Assembly: GCF_014333445.1 (NCBI RefSeq)
Contig: NZ_JACRYU010000009.1
Location: 1 to 46,526, forward strand
DNA: 46,526 nucleotides
Reading direction: 5' to 3'
Origin: Terrisporobacter mayombei
GTDB taxonomy: Bacteria > Bacillota > Clostridia > Peptostreptococcales > Peptostreptococcaceae
The notes under the pieces are model-generated. The model worked only from the letters and a program-made list of their open reading frames with translations, searched no databases and had not been told where the DNA came from. Positions 7,895-15,872 of this stretch are shown here, piece after piece; within the stretch, counting starts at the first letter, position 1; each line of letters begins with the position of its first letter. The position numbers and the translations under genes are program-made.

Positions 7895-8953
7895 TTATTG
7901 AGATTTAATTTCTGTCCAAGCATCTTCATATACTTTAAGTATATTAGATGGTAGATTTAAAAATACTTCCGACTTATCTAAGATTTTTTTATCTGGATAA
8001 GCAGCTGGATTATTTTTCATTTCATCATCTAGCATCTCATATGCTTTTTCATGTGGTGTTGAATATTCTATATACTCAACATTTTGAAGAGCATTGTCTG
8101 GGTCTAACATAAAGTTTATAAACATTTCAGCTTCTTTTTTGTTTTCAGCTATTTTAGGAATACACATTGCATCTACCCACTCATTAGTTCCTTCTTCTGG
8201 AATAGAATAAGCTAAGTCTGGATTTTCCTCCATTAAAACTAAAGCATCACCATTATAAACTATCCCCATAGCTGCATCTCCAACTACAAGTCTATCTTTT
8301 CCATCATCATTTACATAAGCTTGCACAAGAGGTAATTGTTTTATTAACTCTTTTTTAGCTGCTTCTATTTCTGATAAATCTTGAGTATTTATTGAATGAC
8401 CTAATCTTATTAATGAAATTCCCATAGTATCTCTAACAGAGTCTAACATTTGTATTTCACCTTTGTACTTAGGATTCCAAAGTACATCCCAGCTTTTTAC
8501 ATCTTCTGCATCTACCATTTTAGTATTATATAATATTCCAAAAGTACCCCACATATAAGGAACACTATATTTATTTCCTGGATCGTAATCAGAATCTCTA
8601 AATTTCTCCATTATATATTTATAATTAGGAATATTTGAATAATCTATTGGTGATACTAAATCTTCAACTATTAGTTTTTCTACCATATAATCTGATGGAA
8701 ATATTAAATCATACTTTGTACTTCCACTTTTTAACTTTTGATACATTGATTCGTTAGTATCATAAGTTTCATATACAACAGTTATTCCTGTTTCTTCTTC
8801 AAATTTGCTTATTAATTCTTCATCCATATAATCTCCAACATTATATATGTTAAGAACTTGAGCAGACTTTTTAGATTGACCGCAACCTACTAATAAAGTG
8901 GATGACATCACAACTGTTAATGCTAATGAAATTATTTTTTTAAGTTTCATCAT
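7895..8953 (-). CDS. potD: spermidine/putrescine ABC transporter substrate-binding lipoprotein
   Basis: A 352-residue periplasmic-type binding protein anchored as a lipoprotein: a basic signal peptide followed by the lipobox LVGC with Cys24. The mature part is PotD/PotF-like (LNIYNVGDYMDEELISKFEEETGI, then DLIFPSDYMVEKL, GTFGILYNT, NDDGKDRLVVGDAAMGIVYNGD). It captures polyamines outside the membrane and delivers them to PotBC. It is the last gene of potABCD, 16 bp after potC. Two ATGs in a row follow AGGAGGAG; the second has the better spacing, which changes only one residue. Confidence 0.95.
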   Translation of the reverse strand: MMKLKKIISLALTVVMSSTLLVGCGQSKKSAQVLNIYNVGDYMDEELISKFEEETGITVVYETYDTNESMYQKLKSGSTKYDLIFPSDYMVEKLIVEDLVSPIDYSNIPNYKYIMEKFRDSDYDPGNKYSVPYMWGTFGILYNTKMVDAEDVKSWDVLWNPKYKGEIQMLDSVRDTMGISLIRLGHSINTQDLSEIEAAKKELIKQLPLVQAYVNDDGKDRLVVGDAAMGIVYNGDALVLMEENPDLAYSIPEEGTNEWVDAMCIPKIAENKKEAEMFINFMLDPDNALQNVEYIEYSTPHEKAYEMLDDEMKNNPAAYPDKKILDKSEVFLNLPSNILKVYEDAWTEIKSQ

Positions 8954-8969
8954 GTCTCCTCCTTTTTTA

Positions 8970-9752
8970 TTATCCTTTATGAGTTGCCTTTTTATTTGCT
9001 GTTATATTAGATAAAAGTAATAATATTAAAACAGCTCCAAACATTAATGTAGATAAGGCATTTATCTCTGGTGTTAATCCTCTTCTTGTCATTGAGTAAA
9101 CTTCTATAGCTAAGTTAGTTACACCATTTCCTGTTGTAAAGAAACTTATAACGAAGTCATCTATGGACATAGTAAATGCTATAAGTATCCCTGATATTAT
9201 ACCTGGCTTTATTTGAGGTAAAACAACTTTTCTAAGTGCATACCAAGGTGTTGCTCCCAAGTCCATTGCTGCATCTTCAATATTTGCAGGTAATTGTTTT
9301 AATTTTGGTAAAACTGAAAGTATTACATATGGTATATCAAATACAATATGTGATATTAACATTGTAGTGAAACCAAATTCCATGTTAACAAATACATATA
9401 GTGACATTAATGCCACCCCAGTTACTATATCTGGATTCAATACTGGTAAATAGTTTACATTTAATAATAAACCTCTAAGCTTACCATGTCTCATTTTATG
9501 AATTCCTATTGCTGTAATAGTTCCTATTACTGCAGCTATTAAAGATGCTACTATAGCTATAAACACTGTATAATAAAGCGCATCTAATATTCTTTCATTT
9601 TGGAATAACTCTTCATACCATCTTAAAGAAAATCCATTCCATTTTGCCATTGATTTAGAATCATTGAATGAAAATACTGCAAGTGATATTATTGGTGCAT
9701 ATAAAAATAAATATACAAGAGTTAAATATATATTTGATGTGAATTTCTTTAT
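8970..9752 (-). CDS. potC: spermidine/putrescine ABC transporter permease, apparent AUA start
   Basis: A PotC-type inner-membrane permease with the EAA loop EDAAMDLGATPWYALRKVVLPQIKPG. The first ATG in frame (9650) would give only 226 residues and lose the first membrane helix. Upstream the frame stays open through [20 protein letters not shown] and ISLAVFSFNDSKS, a typical PotC N-terminus, up to a TAA. No ATG, GTG or TTG that would include this whole segment is present. The natural position for the start is ATA at 9752, 9 nt after GGTGG and overlapping the potB stop as ATAA, where ATGA would be usual. This gives 260 residues, the family length. ATT at 9755 is an alternative. Confidence 0.85.
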   Translation of the reverse strand: MKKFTSNIYLTLVYLFLYAPIISLAVFSFNDSKSMAKWNGFSLRWYEELFQNERILDALYYTVFIAIVASLIAAVIGTITAIGIHKMRHGKLRGLLLNVNYLPVLNPDIVTGVALMSLYVFVNMEFGFTTMLISHIVFDIPYVILSVLPKLKQLPANIEDAAMDLGATPWYALRKVVLPQIKPGIISGILIAFTMSIDDFVISFFTTGNGVTNLAIEVYSMTRRGLTPEINALSTLMFGAVLILLLLSNITANKKATHKG

Positions 9753-10612
9753 AATAGTAATCCACCGCCTTCCTTATCTGACTCGTCACTAAATTTATTA
9801 AGTATCGCCATTGAAATTAAAATGACTATCATCATGAAGATTGATATTGCAGAACCAAAGTGCCAGTTACCAACTGACATGAATTGTTGTTCAATTAAGT
9901 TACCAATTAACATGAATTGACCTCCACCTAGTAATTTTGAAATTACGAAAGTAGATACTGCTGGCATAAATACCATTGTTATACCTGATGCTACACCCGG
10001 CATACTAAGTGGTAATATTATCTTATAAAATACTTGAAGTCCATTTGCCCCCAAGTCTTTAGCCGCATTTATTAAATCTTTATCCAATTTTGATAATATT
10101 GTATATATCGGTAATATCATAAATGGTAAGAAATTATATACCATCCCTAACATCACCGCTGTGTCTGTATATAAAATATTTATTGGTTGAAAACCTATTG
10201 TAGTTATTATCGTATTTATTATTCCATTTCTTCCTAAAATCGCTGACCATGCATAAGTTCTAAGTAAGAAGTTCATCCACATTGGCACTATTACAAGCAT
10301 AAGTAAAGTATTTTGTCTTGATGCTTTTGTTTTAGTAATTATATAAGCTGTAGGATAACCTATAATTAAACATAATACCGTTGATATTACTGCCAGCTTA
10401 ATTGATCTATAAAATATTCTAAAATACATTGGTTGCATTAATTCTTTAAAATTTTGTAATGTGAATGTATATTGGCCATTTTCACTATTTGTAAAAGCAA
10501 AAAATACTATTAGAAATAAAGGAATTACTATAAATAATCCACTCCATAGTATATATGGAGAAGTTATTTTTAAGCCTAATTTATTCTCTCTATTATTCAT
10601 TTGACTCATCAT
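9749..10612 (-). CDS. potB: spermidine/putrescine ABC transporter permease
   Basis: A 287-residue six-helix permease of the polyamine importer. The EAA loop [26 protein letters not shown] marks the contact with the ATPase. The N-terminal helix ([22 protein letters not shown]) is followed by an extracytoplasmic loop as in PotB. The start overlaps the end of potA by 20 bp, with AGGGG inside potA; several in-frame ATGs (10612, 10609, 10600) are possible. The C-terminal GGGLLL is encoded across the potC ribosome-binding site. Confidence 0.93.
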   Translation of the reverse strand: MMSQMNNRENKLGLKITSPYILWSGLFIVIPLFLIVFFAFTNSENGQYTFTLQNFKELMQPMYFRIFYRSIKLAVISTVLCLIIGYPTAYIITKTKASRQNTLLMLVIVPMWMNFLLRTYAWSAILGRNGIINTIITTIGFQPINILYTDTAVMLGMVYNFLPFMILPIYTILSKLDKDLINAAKDLGANGLQVFYKIILPLSMPGVASGITMVFMPAVSTFVISKLLGGGQFMLIGNLIEQQFMSVGNWHFGSAISIFMMIVILISMAILNKFSDESDKEGGGLLL

Positions 10613-11654
10613 CCCCTGTTTTCTTCATAATATGTATGTCTTCTGGATAGATATCCATACCAAGCTCAGATCCAACTTCTGCTGATTTTGTATTGTGAAG
10701 TAACCAAGTTATACCACAAGACTCTACTGTCATTTCATAATGAACCCCTTTAAATACACAAGATGTAACTTCACCACTTAACATACCTTCTTCAGGTTTA
10801 ACCATTTTTATATCTTCTGGTCTTATTACAATTTGAATCTCTTCATCTTTCTCAAAGCCTTTATCAACACAATCAAAATTTTTGCCACAGAATTCAACTA
10901 AGAAATCTTCATGCATAATACCATCTACTATGTTACTTTCACCTATAAATCTAGCAACAAAAGCATTTTCAGGTTCATTATATATATCTTCAGGAGTTCC
11001 CATTTGTTGTATTTTACCTTTGTTCATTACAACTATTGTGTCTGACATAGAAAGTGCTTCTTCTTGGTCATGAGTTACGAATATAAAAGTAATTCCTAAT
11101 TGTTGTTGTATATTTTTAAGCTCTCTTTGCATCTCTTGTCTTAATTTTAAATCTAATGCTCCAAGTGGCTCATCTAGTAAAAGAACTTTTGGTTCATTAA
11201 CTAAAGCTCTAGCTATTGCAATACGTTGCTGTTGACCACCACTTAATGAGTCTATACTTCTTTTTTCAAATCCTGGAAGAGCAACTAACTTAAGCATTTT
11301 CTTAACTTTTTCATCAATTGTCTTTTTATCCATTTTCTTTATTTTCAGTCCAAATGCTATATTCTCATATACATTCATATGTGGGAATAATGCATATTTT
11401 TGGAATACTGTATTTACCGGTCTTTCATATGGAGGAATTTCATTTACATCTTTCCCTTGGAATAAAACTTTCCCATTATCAGCAAATTCAAAACCTGCTA
11501 TTATTTTTAAAGTAGTTGTTTTTCCACATCCACTGGGACCAAGTAGAGTTAAAAATTCATTCTTTTTTATATCTAAGTTTAAGTCACTTAAAACTGTATT
11601 ATCTTCATATGTTTTCGATATATTTTTTAATTCGATTATATTTTCCTGTTTCAA
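10593..11654 (-). CDS. potA: spermidine/putrescine ABC transporter ATP-binding protein
   Basis: A 353-residue ABC ATPase energising polyamine uptake. It has Walker [10 protein letters not shown], the Q-loop in [14 protein letters not shown], signature LSGGQQQR, Walker B VLLLDEP, H-loop THDQEEA and a C-terminal TOBE domain (about 270-350). The TTG at 11654 is preferred as start because AGAAGAGGTG lies 6 nt upstream. A longer frame from GTG at 11690 would begin inside the degenerate copy of the upstream hairpin repeat and has no ribosome-binding site. It is first of four overlapping or closely spaced pot genes. Confidence 0.94.
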   Translation of the reverse strand: MKQENIIELKNISKTYEDNTVLSDLNLDIKKNEFLTLLGPSGCGKTTTLKIIAGFEFADNGKVLFQGKDVNEIPPYERPVNTVFQKYALFPHMNVYENIAFGLKIKKMDKKTIDEKVKKMLKLVALPGFEKRSIDSLSGGQQQRIAIARALVNEPKVLLLDEPLGALDLKLRQEMQRELKNIQQQLGITFIFVTHDQEEALSMSDTIVVMNKGKIQQMGTPEDIYNEPENAFVARFIGESNIVDGIMHEDFLVEFCGKNFDCVDKGFEKDEEIQIVIRPEDIKMVKPEEGMLSGEVTSCVFKGVHYEMTVESCGITWLLHNTKSAEVGSELGMDIYPEDIHIMKKTGDDESNE

Positions 11655-11675
11655 TGTAAACACCTCTTCTATTCT

Positions 11676-11708
11676 AAAAATTCGCTCCACTTCGGATATA
11701 TCCGTTGC
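11676..11708 (-). repeat. degenerate third copy of the 66-bp repeat
   Basis: The AAAATTCGCT start and TTCGGATATATCCGTTGC end match the two full units that follow, but the middle is missing, so the copy is 33 nt. Part of it lies where the potA leader begins. Its GGATATATCC core is itself a small palindrome. Confidence 0.7.
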
Positions 11709-11774
11709 TTAAAATTCACTTTGCTCATGTCGCCAACGATATATCCTCATTACCATTTCGCATATATCCGTTGC
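11709..11774 (-). repeat. 66-bp tandem hairpin repeat, unit 1
   Basis: The unit is 66 nt and repeats exactly at 66-nt spacing, with a handful of substitutions from unit 2. Read on the minus strand, GCAACGGATATAT pairs with ATATATCGTTGGC across a loop GCGAAATGGTAATGAGG-like segment, followed by ATGAGCAAAGTGAATTTT. It lies between the XRE-cupin regulator and potA, so in a read-through transcript it would fold just upstream of the potA ribosome-binding site. Confidence 0.85.
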
Positions 11775-11840
11775 TTAAAATTCACTTCGCTCATGGCGCC
11801 AACGATATATCTTCATTACCATTTCAGATATATCCGTTGC
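11775..11840 (-). repeat. 66-bp tandem hairpin repeat, unit 2
   Basis: The second full unit has the same layout, with ATGAGCGAAGTGAATTTT at its end, identical in core to the element before 16S. It abuts the regulator's stop codon; the bases TTAAAAT that begin each unit on the plus strand also include the regulator's TAA. Confidence 0.85.
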
Positions 11841-12380
11841 TTAAAATGTTGGTGGCGTACTTACCCAAACCACCCTAGCTTCTTTTTTACCTGGGTTGGA
11901 AATATAATGATTTGCTCTAGGTTTAAAGTAAAAACTTTCTCCCTTTTTAACCTTGCTTTTCTTATCTCCTAAATGTAATATTATAGAACCTGCAAGGACA
12001 TATCCGAACTCTTCTCCTTCATGAGGCTTATCTTCTTTATATTGTCCACCTGGTTGTAAAGTTATTATAATAGGTTCCATCTCATTTTTTTGTGAATTTG
12101 GAACTAACCATTTTAATGTATATTTTAAATCTTCATCCTCAGTTTCAAACATATCATCTTTTGTGAATGTAATTTTCTCATCACTTATTTCATTAAAGAA
12201 CTCTCTTAAATTCGTTCCAAGTATATCTAATATATCAGTTAAGGTCGCAATAGACGGTGATGTTAAGTTATTTTCAAGTTGAGATATAAATCCTTTTGAT
12301 AACTCGCACCTATTGGCCAGTTCCTCCTGGGTCAGTTGTTTTTCAATTCTCATTCTTTTTATCTTTCCACCTATATCCAT
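11841..12380 (-). CDS. XRE-family regulator with C-terminal cupin domain
   Basis: A 179-residue regulator. The N-terminal helix-turn-helix (about 5-60, KRMRIEKQLTQEELANRCEL then SKGFISQLENNLTSPS) is followed by a small cupin (about 100-179) with GGQYKEDKPHEGEEFGYVLAG. This architecture is shared by PuuR-type polyamine regulators and is common next to pot operons in Clostridia. ATG at 12380 is chosen because AAAGGAGGTG ends 6 nt upstream; the longer frame would begin upstream of that site. It reads toward potABCD and probably regulates it in response to polyamine or a related ligand. Confidence 0.88.
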   Translation of the reverse strand: MDIGGKIKRMRIEKQLTQEELANRCELSKGFISQLENNLTSPSIATLTDILDILGTNLREFFNEISDEKITFTKDDMFETEDEDLKYTLKWLVPNSQKNEMEPIIITLQPGGQYKEDKPHEGEEFGYVLAGSIILHLGDKKSKVKKGESFYFKPRANHYISNPGKKEARVVWVSTPPTF

Positions 12381-12437
12381 TGACCACACCTCCTTTATTT
12401 TCATAATTTTATTTAAATGTTGTCGAACATTGTTTTT

Positions 12438-12463
12438 ATTATAAGTAAATTTTATGTTTACTT
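12438..12463 (-). promoter_or_regulatory. promoter -10 and operator-like palindrome of the regulator/pot unit
   Basis: On the minus strand TATAAT (12438-12443) is overlapped upstream by the palindrome AAGTAAA-7 nt-TTTACTT (12443-12463). No good -35 is seen, which suggests an activator or a weak promoter. Further GTTTAC/GTAAAC half-sites lie upstream (for example near 12500 and 12521). The rest of 12464-12867 is AT-rich with no gene that I can support. Confidence 0.45.
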
Positions 12464-12867
12464 AGTTTTTTATTTTTTTAAGTTTCACGTTATTATATGT
12501 AAACATTAAGTTTAAAATTTGTAAACAACAATAGCTATTATATAAAAATACCCAAAATAATTCAATAGTTTTTTTATTTTTTTTAAATAAGTTAGTAATT
12601 CATTGAAATACTGTATTTTACTAATATTTTTTAAACTTTTACTCCATAATAGTTTATATTAATTGTTTTAAAGTTTAGTATCCCTAACTCTTATTTTATT
12701 TCCTATGATTTTTTCTAATGAAATATACTAATATTAAGAAATAATTCATTTAATATAAATTTATATAAGCCAACTTCACAGATAGCCTCATCATTGTTTA
12801 AATCCTTGTAAAATTTTGTCCTCTTTTTAAATTAGATTCATTTTATAAATTATATAAATCACTTGGG

Positions 12868-12902
12868 ATTATAAATTATCCACAATTCAGATAATTTATA
12901 AT
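12868..12902. repeat. 35-bp palindromic repeat, copy 2
   Basis: ATTATAAATTATC (12868-12880) and GATAATTTATAAT (12890-12902) form a perfect 13-bp inverted repeat with a 9-nt loop. Arms and loop end match copy 1 at 661-695. It lies 12 bp beyond the terminator at 12914-12948. Confidence 0.7.
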
Positions 12903-12913
12903 CTCTTAAAATA

Positions 12914-12948
12914 TAAAAAAAGTATTGATTAGTGTATCAATACTTTTA
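12914..12948. terminator. terminator of the zinc-ribbon gene
   Basis: The hairpin AGTATTGAT / ATCAATACT is followed by a T run on both strands. It lies 64 bp after the minus-strand stop at 13012. Confidence 0.8.
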
Positions 12949-13011
12949 ATTTATTATTCTCTATTTTTTTAAATTAAATCATTATAATCTTCATACTTTT
13001 ATGAAGTCTTT

Positions 13012-13311
13012 TTATTTTAAGTAATTCTTTTTGTGCTCATTAATCTTTTTTGAAAACTGCTTATCTATATTTTGTATATTTTTATAGCTTAATTTATTAT
13101 TTTTATTAATCTTATTTGTATCATGATTACTTTTTTCATTTCTTGAGAATAAATTAAGCAAACTTTTAAATTTTCCTTTTAAATTATTTTCAACACATAT
13201 ATTTTCTAATTCTTTATTTTTTTTATCATTAAAAGTAATAACTAAGCTACCACATCTTCTACAGTACTCTTCATTATTTTTTATAATTGCACCACAATTT
13301 TTACAAATCAT
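13012..13311 (-). CDS. small zinc-ribbon protein of unknown function
   Basis: A 99-residue protein. The N-terminal zinc ribbon MICKNCGAIIKNNEEYCRRC has two CxxC knuckles. The rest is a lysine- and asparagine-rich hydrophilic tail with no recognisable domain and no membrane segment. A strong AGGGGG precedes the ATG. Related zinc_ribbon_2 proteins are widespread in Firmicutes without assigned roles. It is a single-gene unit with its own terminator, divergent from the DUF2812 gene. Confidence 0.75.
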   Translation of the reverse strand: MICKNCGAIIKNNEEYCRRCGSLVITFNDKKNKELENICVENNLKGKFKSLLNLFSRNEKSNHDTNKINKNNKLSYKNIQNIDKQFSKKINEHKKNYLK

Positions 13312-13529
13312 ATTTACCCCCTATATTATTAAATATCCTTGATATCAACCCTTTAATGTAATTTTATATGATTAAGTAACTGAAGTCTTCATTATTTTTG
13401 AATAAAACAAATTCATTGAATATATATTTATATTTAATGTTAATTTTTCCTAAAAAAGCTTATAATTATTATATAAATATTCTAATCATCATATAAATTA
13501 TTATTAGAATTGTTGCGGAGGATTTCAGC

Positions 13530-14057
13530 ATGGTTATTTATAAGTTTTTTACATTAGCTAATTATGAAAAAAAAGAAAAATGGATTAATGATATGTGCTC
13601 TAAAGGATATGCTTTGAAAAAATTTAGTTTTTTTAAGTATGAATTTGAGCCTTGCAATCCTGGTGAATATTATTATAGCCTTGAATTATTTGAAAGTCTT
13701 CCATGTACCCTAGAACATCAAGATTTCATTGATTATCTAGATGATGAATGGAATGTTGAATATGTTCATTCTCATTATAATTGGGCATTATTTAGAAGAA
13801 AAAAATACTTAGGCAAATTCAGCTTATTTTCTAATATTCACACTAAAGTTTCCTACTTCAAAAGAGTTGTAACTCATAGGCTCATCTTAATTTCTTTATT
13901 AATAGTTTGTTCTATTATGGATCTTGTTTATTCTATACCAACTTCTACAGATATTACTTTAGCAGTAATCGTACTTTCAATTTCTATTATGACACTTATA
14001 GTAAATATACCTACTTTAATAAAATTTTTAAAACTAAGAAAATCAGATGATTACTAG
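13530..14057 (+). CDS. DUF2812 membrane protein
   Basis: A 175-residue protein. Residues 1-110 match the DUF2812 pattern: an N-terminal YKFFTLANYEKKEKWINDMCSKGYAL segment that recognises 'complete' W/G residues, and a YNWALFRRKK end. Two membrane helices follow (about 115-135 and 140-160). Such proteins often sit next to PadR regulators; none is seen here. GCGGAGG lies 8 nt before the ATG. Its last codons form one arm of the terminator shared with the convergent histidine kinase gene. Function unknown. Confidence 0.78.
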   Translation: MVIYKFFTLANYEKKEKWINDMCSKGYALKKFSFFKYEFEPCNPGEYYYSLELFESLPCTLEHQDFIDYLDDEWNVEYVHSHYNWALFRRKKYLGKFSLFSNIHTKVSYFKRVVTHRLILISLLIVCSIMDLVYSIPTSTDITLAVIVLSISIMTLIVNIPTLIKFLKLRKSDDY

Positions 14058-14076
14058 TTTTAATCATCTGATTTTT
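14039..14076. terminator. bidirectional terminator between convergent genes
   Basis: AAATCAGATGATTA (14039-14052) pairs with TAATCATCTGATTT (14061-14074), a 14-bp perfect stem with T or A runs on both sides. It overlaps the last codons of the DUF2812 gene and touches the stop of the histidine kinase gene. Confidence 0.85.
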
Positions 14077-15100
14077 AATTTGGTAAAAATATAGAAAATA
14101 TACTTCCTTTACTATTTGATTTAACTTTTATATATCCACCTTGTTTTGAAATGATTTCTCTGCTTAAATATAAACCTATTCCTATACCATCTTCATTTTG
14201 TGCATTTTTCCCTCTATAAAATCTAGTAAATATTTTAGGTATTTCATCTTCTCTTATGCCAATTCCTTCATCAGATACGTCTATTCTTGTGAATATTTCA
14301 TACTCTTCAATACTTATATCGACTTGACTATTTTCTTTTGAATACTTGATCGCATTTTCAATAATATTAAATATAGCTTCAGCTGTCCACTTTTTATCAT
14401 GTGATATGGATACTTTATTTTTTTGTTCAAAATTTATATTTATATTTTTTAATTGAGCCTTTTTATATAAATCTGTTATGGCTATTAGTACTGTATCATT
14501 TAAATCACTTTGTTTTAATTTTAGATTTATAACAGAACTTTCTAATCTAGACATTTTTATCATACTCTCTACTAAAAAACAAAGTTTATCTAAAGATACA
14601 GAAATTATTTCATTGAATTCTCTTATTTCTTCTTTTGATAAATTTTCATCTTGTAAAAATTCACTATACATCTTCATATTAGTTAAAGGTGTTTTTAACT
14701 GATGTGCAATATCAGATACTAAAGACTTTATTTCATTTTTATCATTTTCAATTTTATTATTTTGTGATTTTAAAATTTTTGTAAGTTTTATGGTTTGGTA
14801 TTGTAGTTTTGAAAACATAGAATCATCTATCATAGAAAAAATTTCTCTTTCTTTCATATCAGAAATAGTTGCTAACATATCAGATAATTTTATGAGTATA
14901 TCATTCATATAGTTTTCAAATATTTTTTCATACAAATAAAATGTAATAATCATAATTACAGAAAAAACTAAAACTATAGAGCTTATTTTATAATTCTTTG
15001 TTGTGAATAAAATTATAATATTAAAAGTAATACAAATTATTATAATAAACCATCTAATCAATCTATTTGTTTTATTTAAATTATTAAAACTCTTAGCCAT
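14075..15100 (-). CDS. sensor histidine kinase (two-component system)
   Basis: A 341-residue membrane histidine kinase. Two helices (about 14-33 and 39-57) are joined by only a few residues, so there is almost no extracellular sensor, as in intramembrane-sensing kinases that listen to a partner transporter. The dimerisation domain carries DIAHQLKTPLTN (phospho-acceptor His133); the ATPase domain has NIIENAIKYS, DEGIGI and GIGIGLYL boxes. It starts 3 nt after the response regulator, so the two are cotranscribed. The FtsX-type exporter is upstream on the same strand. The BceS/GraS-like role is inferred. Confidence 0.92.
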   Translation of the reverse strand: MAKSFNNLNKTNRLIRWFIIIICITFNIIILFTTKNYKISSIVLVFSVIMIITFYLYEKIFENYMNDILIKLSDMLATISDMKEREIFSMIDDSMFSKLQYQTIKLTKILKSQNNKIENDKNEIKSLVSDIAHQLKTPLTNMKMYSEFLQDENLSKEEIREFNEIISVSLDKLCFLVESMIKMSRLESSVINLKLKQSDLNDTVLIAITDLYKKAQLKNININFEQKNKVSISHDKKWTAEAIFNIIENAIKYSKENSQVDISIEEYEIFTRIDVSDEGIGIREDEIPKIFTRFYRGKNAQNEDGIGIGLYLSREIISKQGGYIKVKSNSKGSIFSIFLPN

Positions 15101-15103
15101 AAT

Positions 15104-15778
15104 TTATTCTCCCATAATATATCCGATCCCAAACAAAGTAATTATATATTCTGGATTTTTTGAATCATCTTCTATTTTTTTACGAATTCTTCTTATATTA
15201 ACAGACAATGTATTTTCATCTACATAGTTACCATTATTATCCCATAACTTATCTAGTAATATTTCTTTAGTCATGGCCCTTCCCTTATTTTTGCTTAACA
15301 ATTCTAAAAGCTTATACTCTGTTGCAGTTAGATATATTTCCTCATCTCTTTTATGAACTTTTCTACTATCAAAATCTATCTTCAAGTCTTTATATTTAAA
15401 AATATTTTTAGCTTCTCCACAATTCCTTTTTAAGATTGCATTTATTTTAAACTTTAAAATACCAATAGAAAAGGGCTTTGAAATATAGTCATCACACCCA
15501 CTTTCAAATCCTTTTATCATATCTTCTTCTGTATCATTAGCTGTAAAAAATACTATAGGAAAATCCGTCTTATCATTTATTTCTTTACAAAAGTCTAACC
15601 CTGATCCATCAGGTAAATTTATATCTAAAAGCAAAAAATCTATTTGGTTTTGTAAAATAGCAATCTTTCCTTCTTCCTTTGTATATGCACTAATGACTTC
15701 ATATCCTTCTTTTTTTAAGGCAAATGTTACCCCTCTATTCAAACTTATATCATCTTCTATTATTAAAATTGTTAACAT
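15104..15778 (-). CDS. OmpR-family response regulator
   Basis: A 224-residue response regulator. The receiver domain (1-118) has acidic pocket EDD (8-10), phospho-acceptor Asp52 (LLLDINLPDGSG) and Lys101 (YISKPFS). The C-terminal winged helix (about 130-222) has YLTATEYKLLELLSKNKGRA and the VDENTLSVNIRRIRKKI recognition helix. It pairs with the kinase that follows and probably controls the adjacent ABC exporter, whose promoter carries 11-bp direct repeats of the kind this family binds. Confidence 0.93.
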   Translation of the reverse strand: MLTILIIEDDISLNRGVTFALKKEGYEVISAYTKEEGKIAILQNQIDFLLLDINLPDGSGLDFCKEINDKTDFPIVFFTANDTEEDMIKGFESGCDDYISKPFSIGILKFKINAILKRNCGEAKNIFKYKDLKIDFDSRKVHKRDEEIYLTATEYKLLELLSKNKGRAMTKEILLDKLWDNNGNYVDENTLSVNIRRIRKKIEDDSKNPEYIITLFGIGYIMGE

Positions 15779-15821
15779 TAAATCCCTCCCACATTATGAT
15801 TTAACTTCTATCATATTTCTA

Positions 15822-15861
15822 ATTATAACAATAGTGGTAGATTTTTGACACCTACCACTAT
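15822..15861 (-). promoter_or_regulatory. promoter with operator-like dyad for the two-component genes
   Basis: On the minus strand there is a -35 candidate TGTCAA (15845-15850), a 17-bp spacer and -10 TATAAT (15822-15827). A 10-bp inverted repeat ATAGTGGTAG / CTACCACTAT (15831-15840 with 15852-15861) flanks the -35 box. The dyad lacks a T run on its minus-strand side, so it is more likely an operator than a terminator of the exporter gene. Confidence 0.5.
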
Positions 15862-15872
15862 AACTTATATAT

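Noticed and set aside
9651..9748. Truncated PotC starting at ATG 9650
   Set aside because: It would lose the first membrane helix, while the upstream frame encodes a typical PotC N-terminus.
11655..11690. Longer potA starting at GTG 11690
   Set aside because: No ribosome-binding site there and it begins inside the degenerate repeat; TTG 11654 has AGAAGAGGTG correctly spaced.
11721..11972. Plus-strand open frame with an internally repeated sequence (HYHF.YIRCLK)
   Set aside because: The peptide repeat is only the translation of the 66-bp DNA repeat, and the frame is antisense to the XRE-cupin gene.
15831..15861. Terminator of the FtsX permease gene
   Set aside because: The dyad has no T run on the minus strand and sits across a promoter -35, so an operator fits better.
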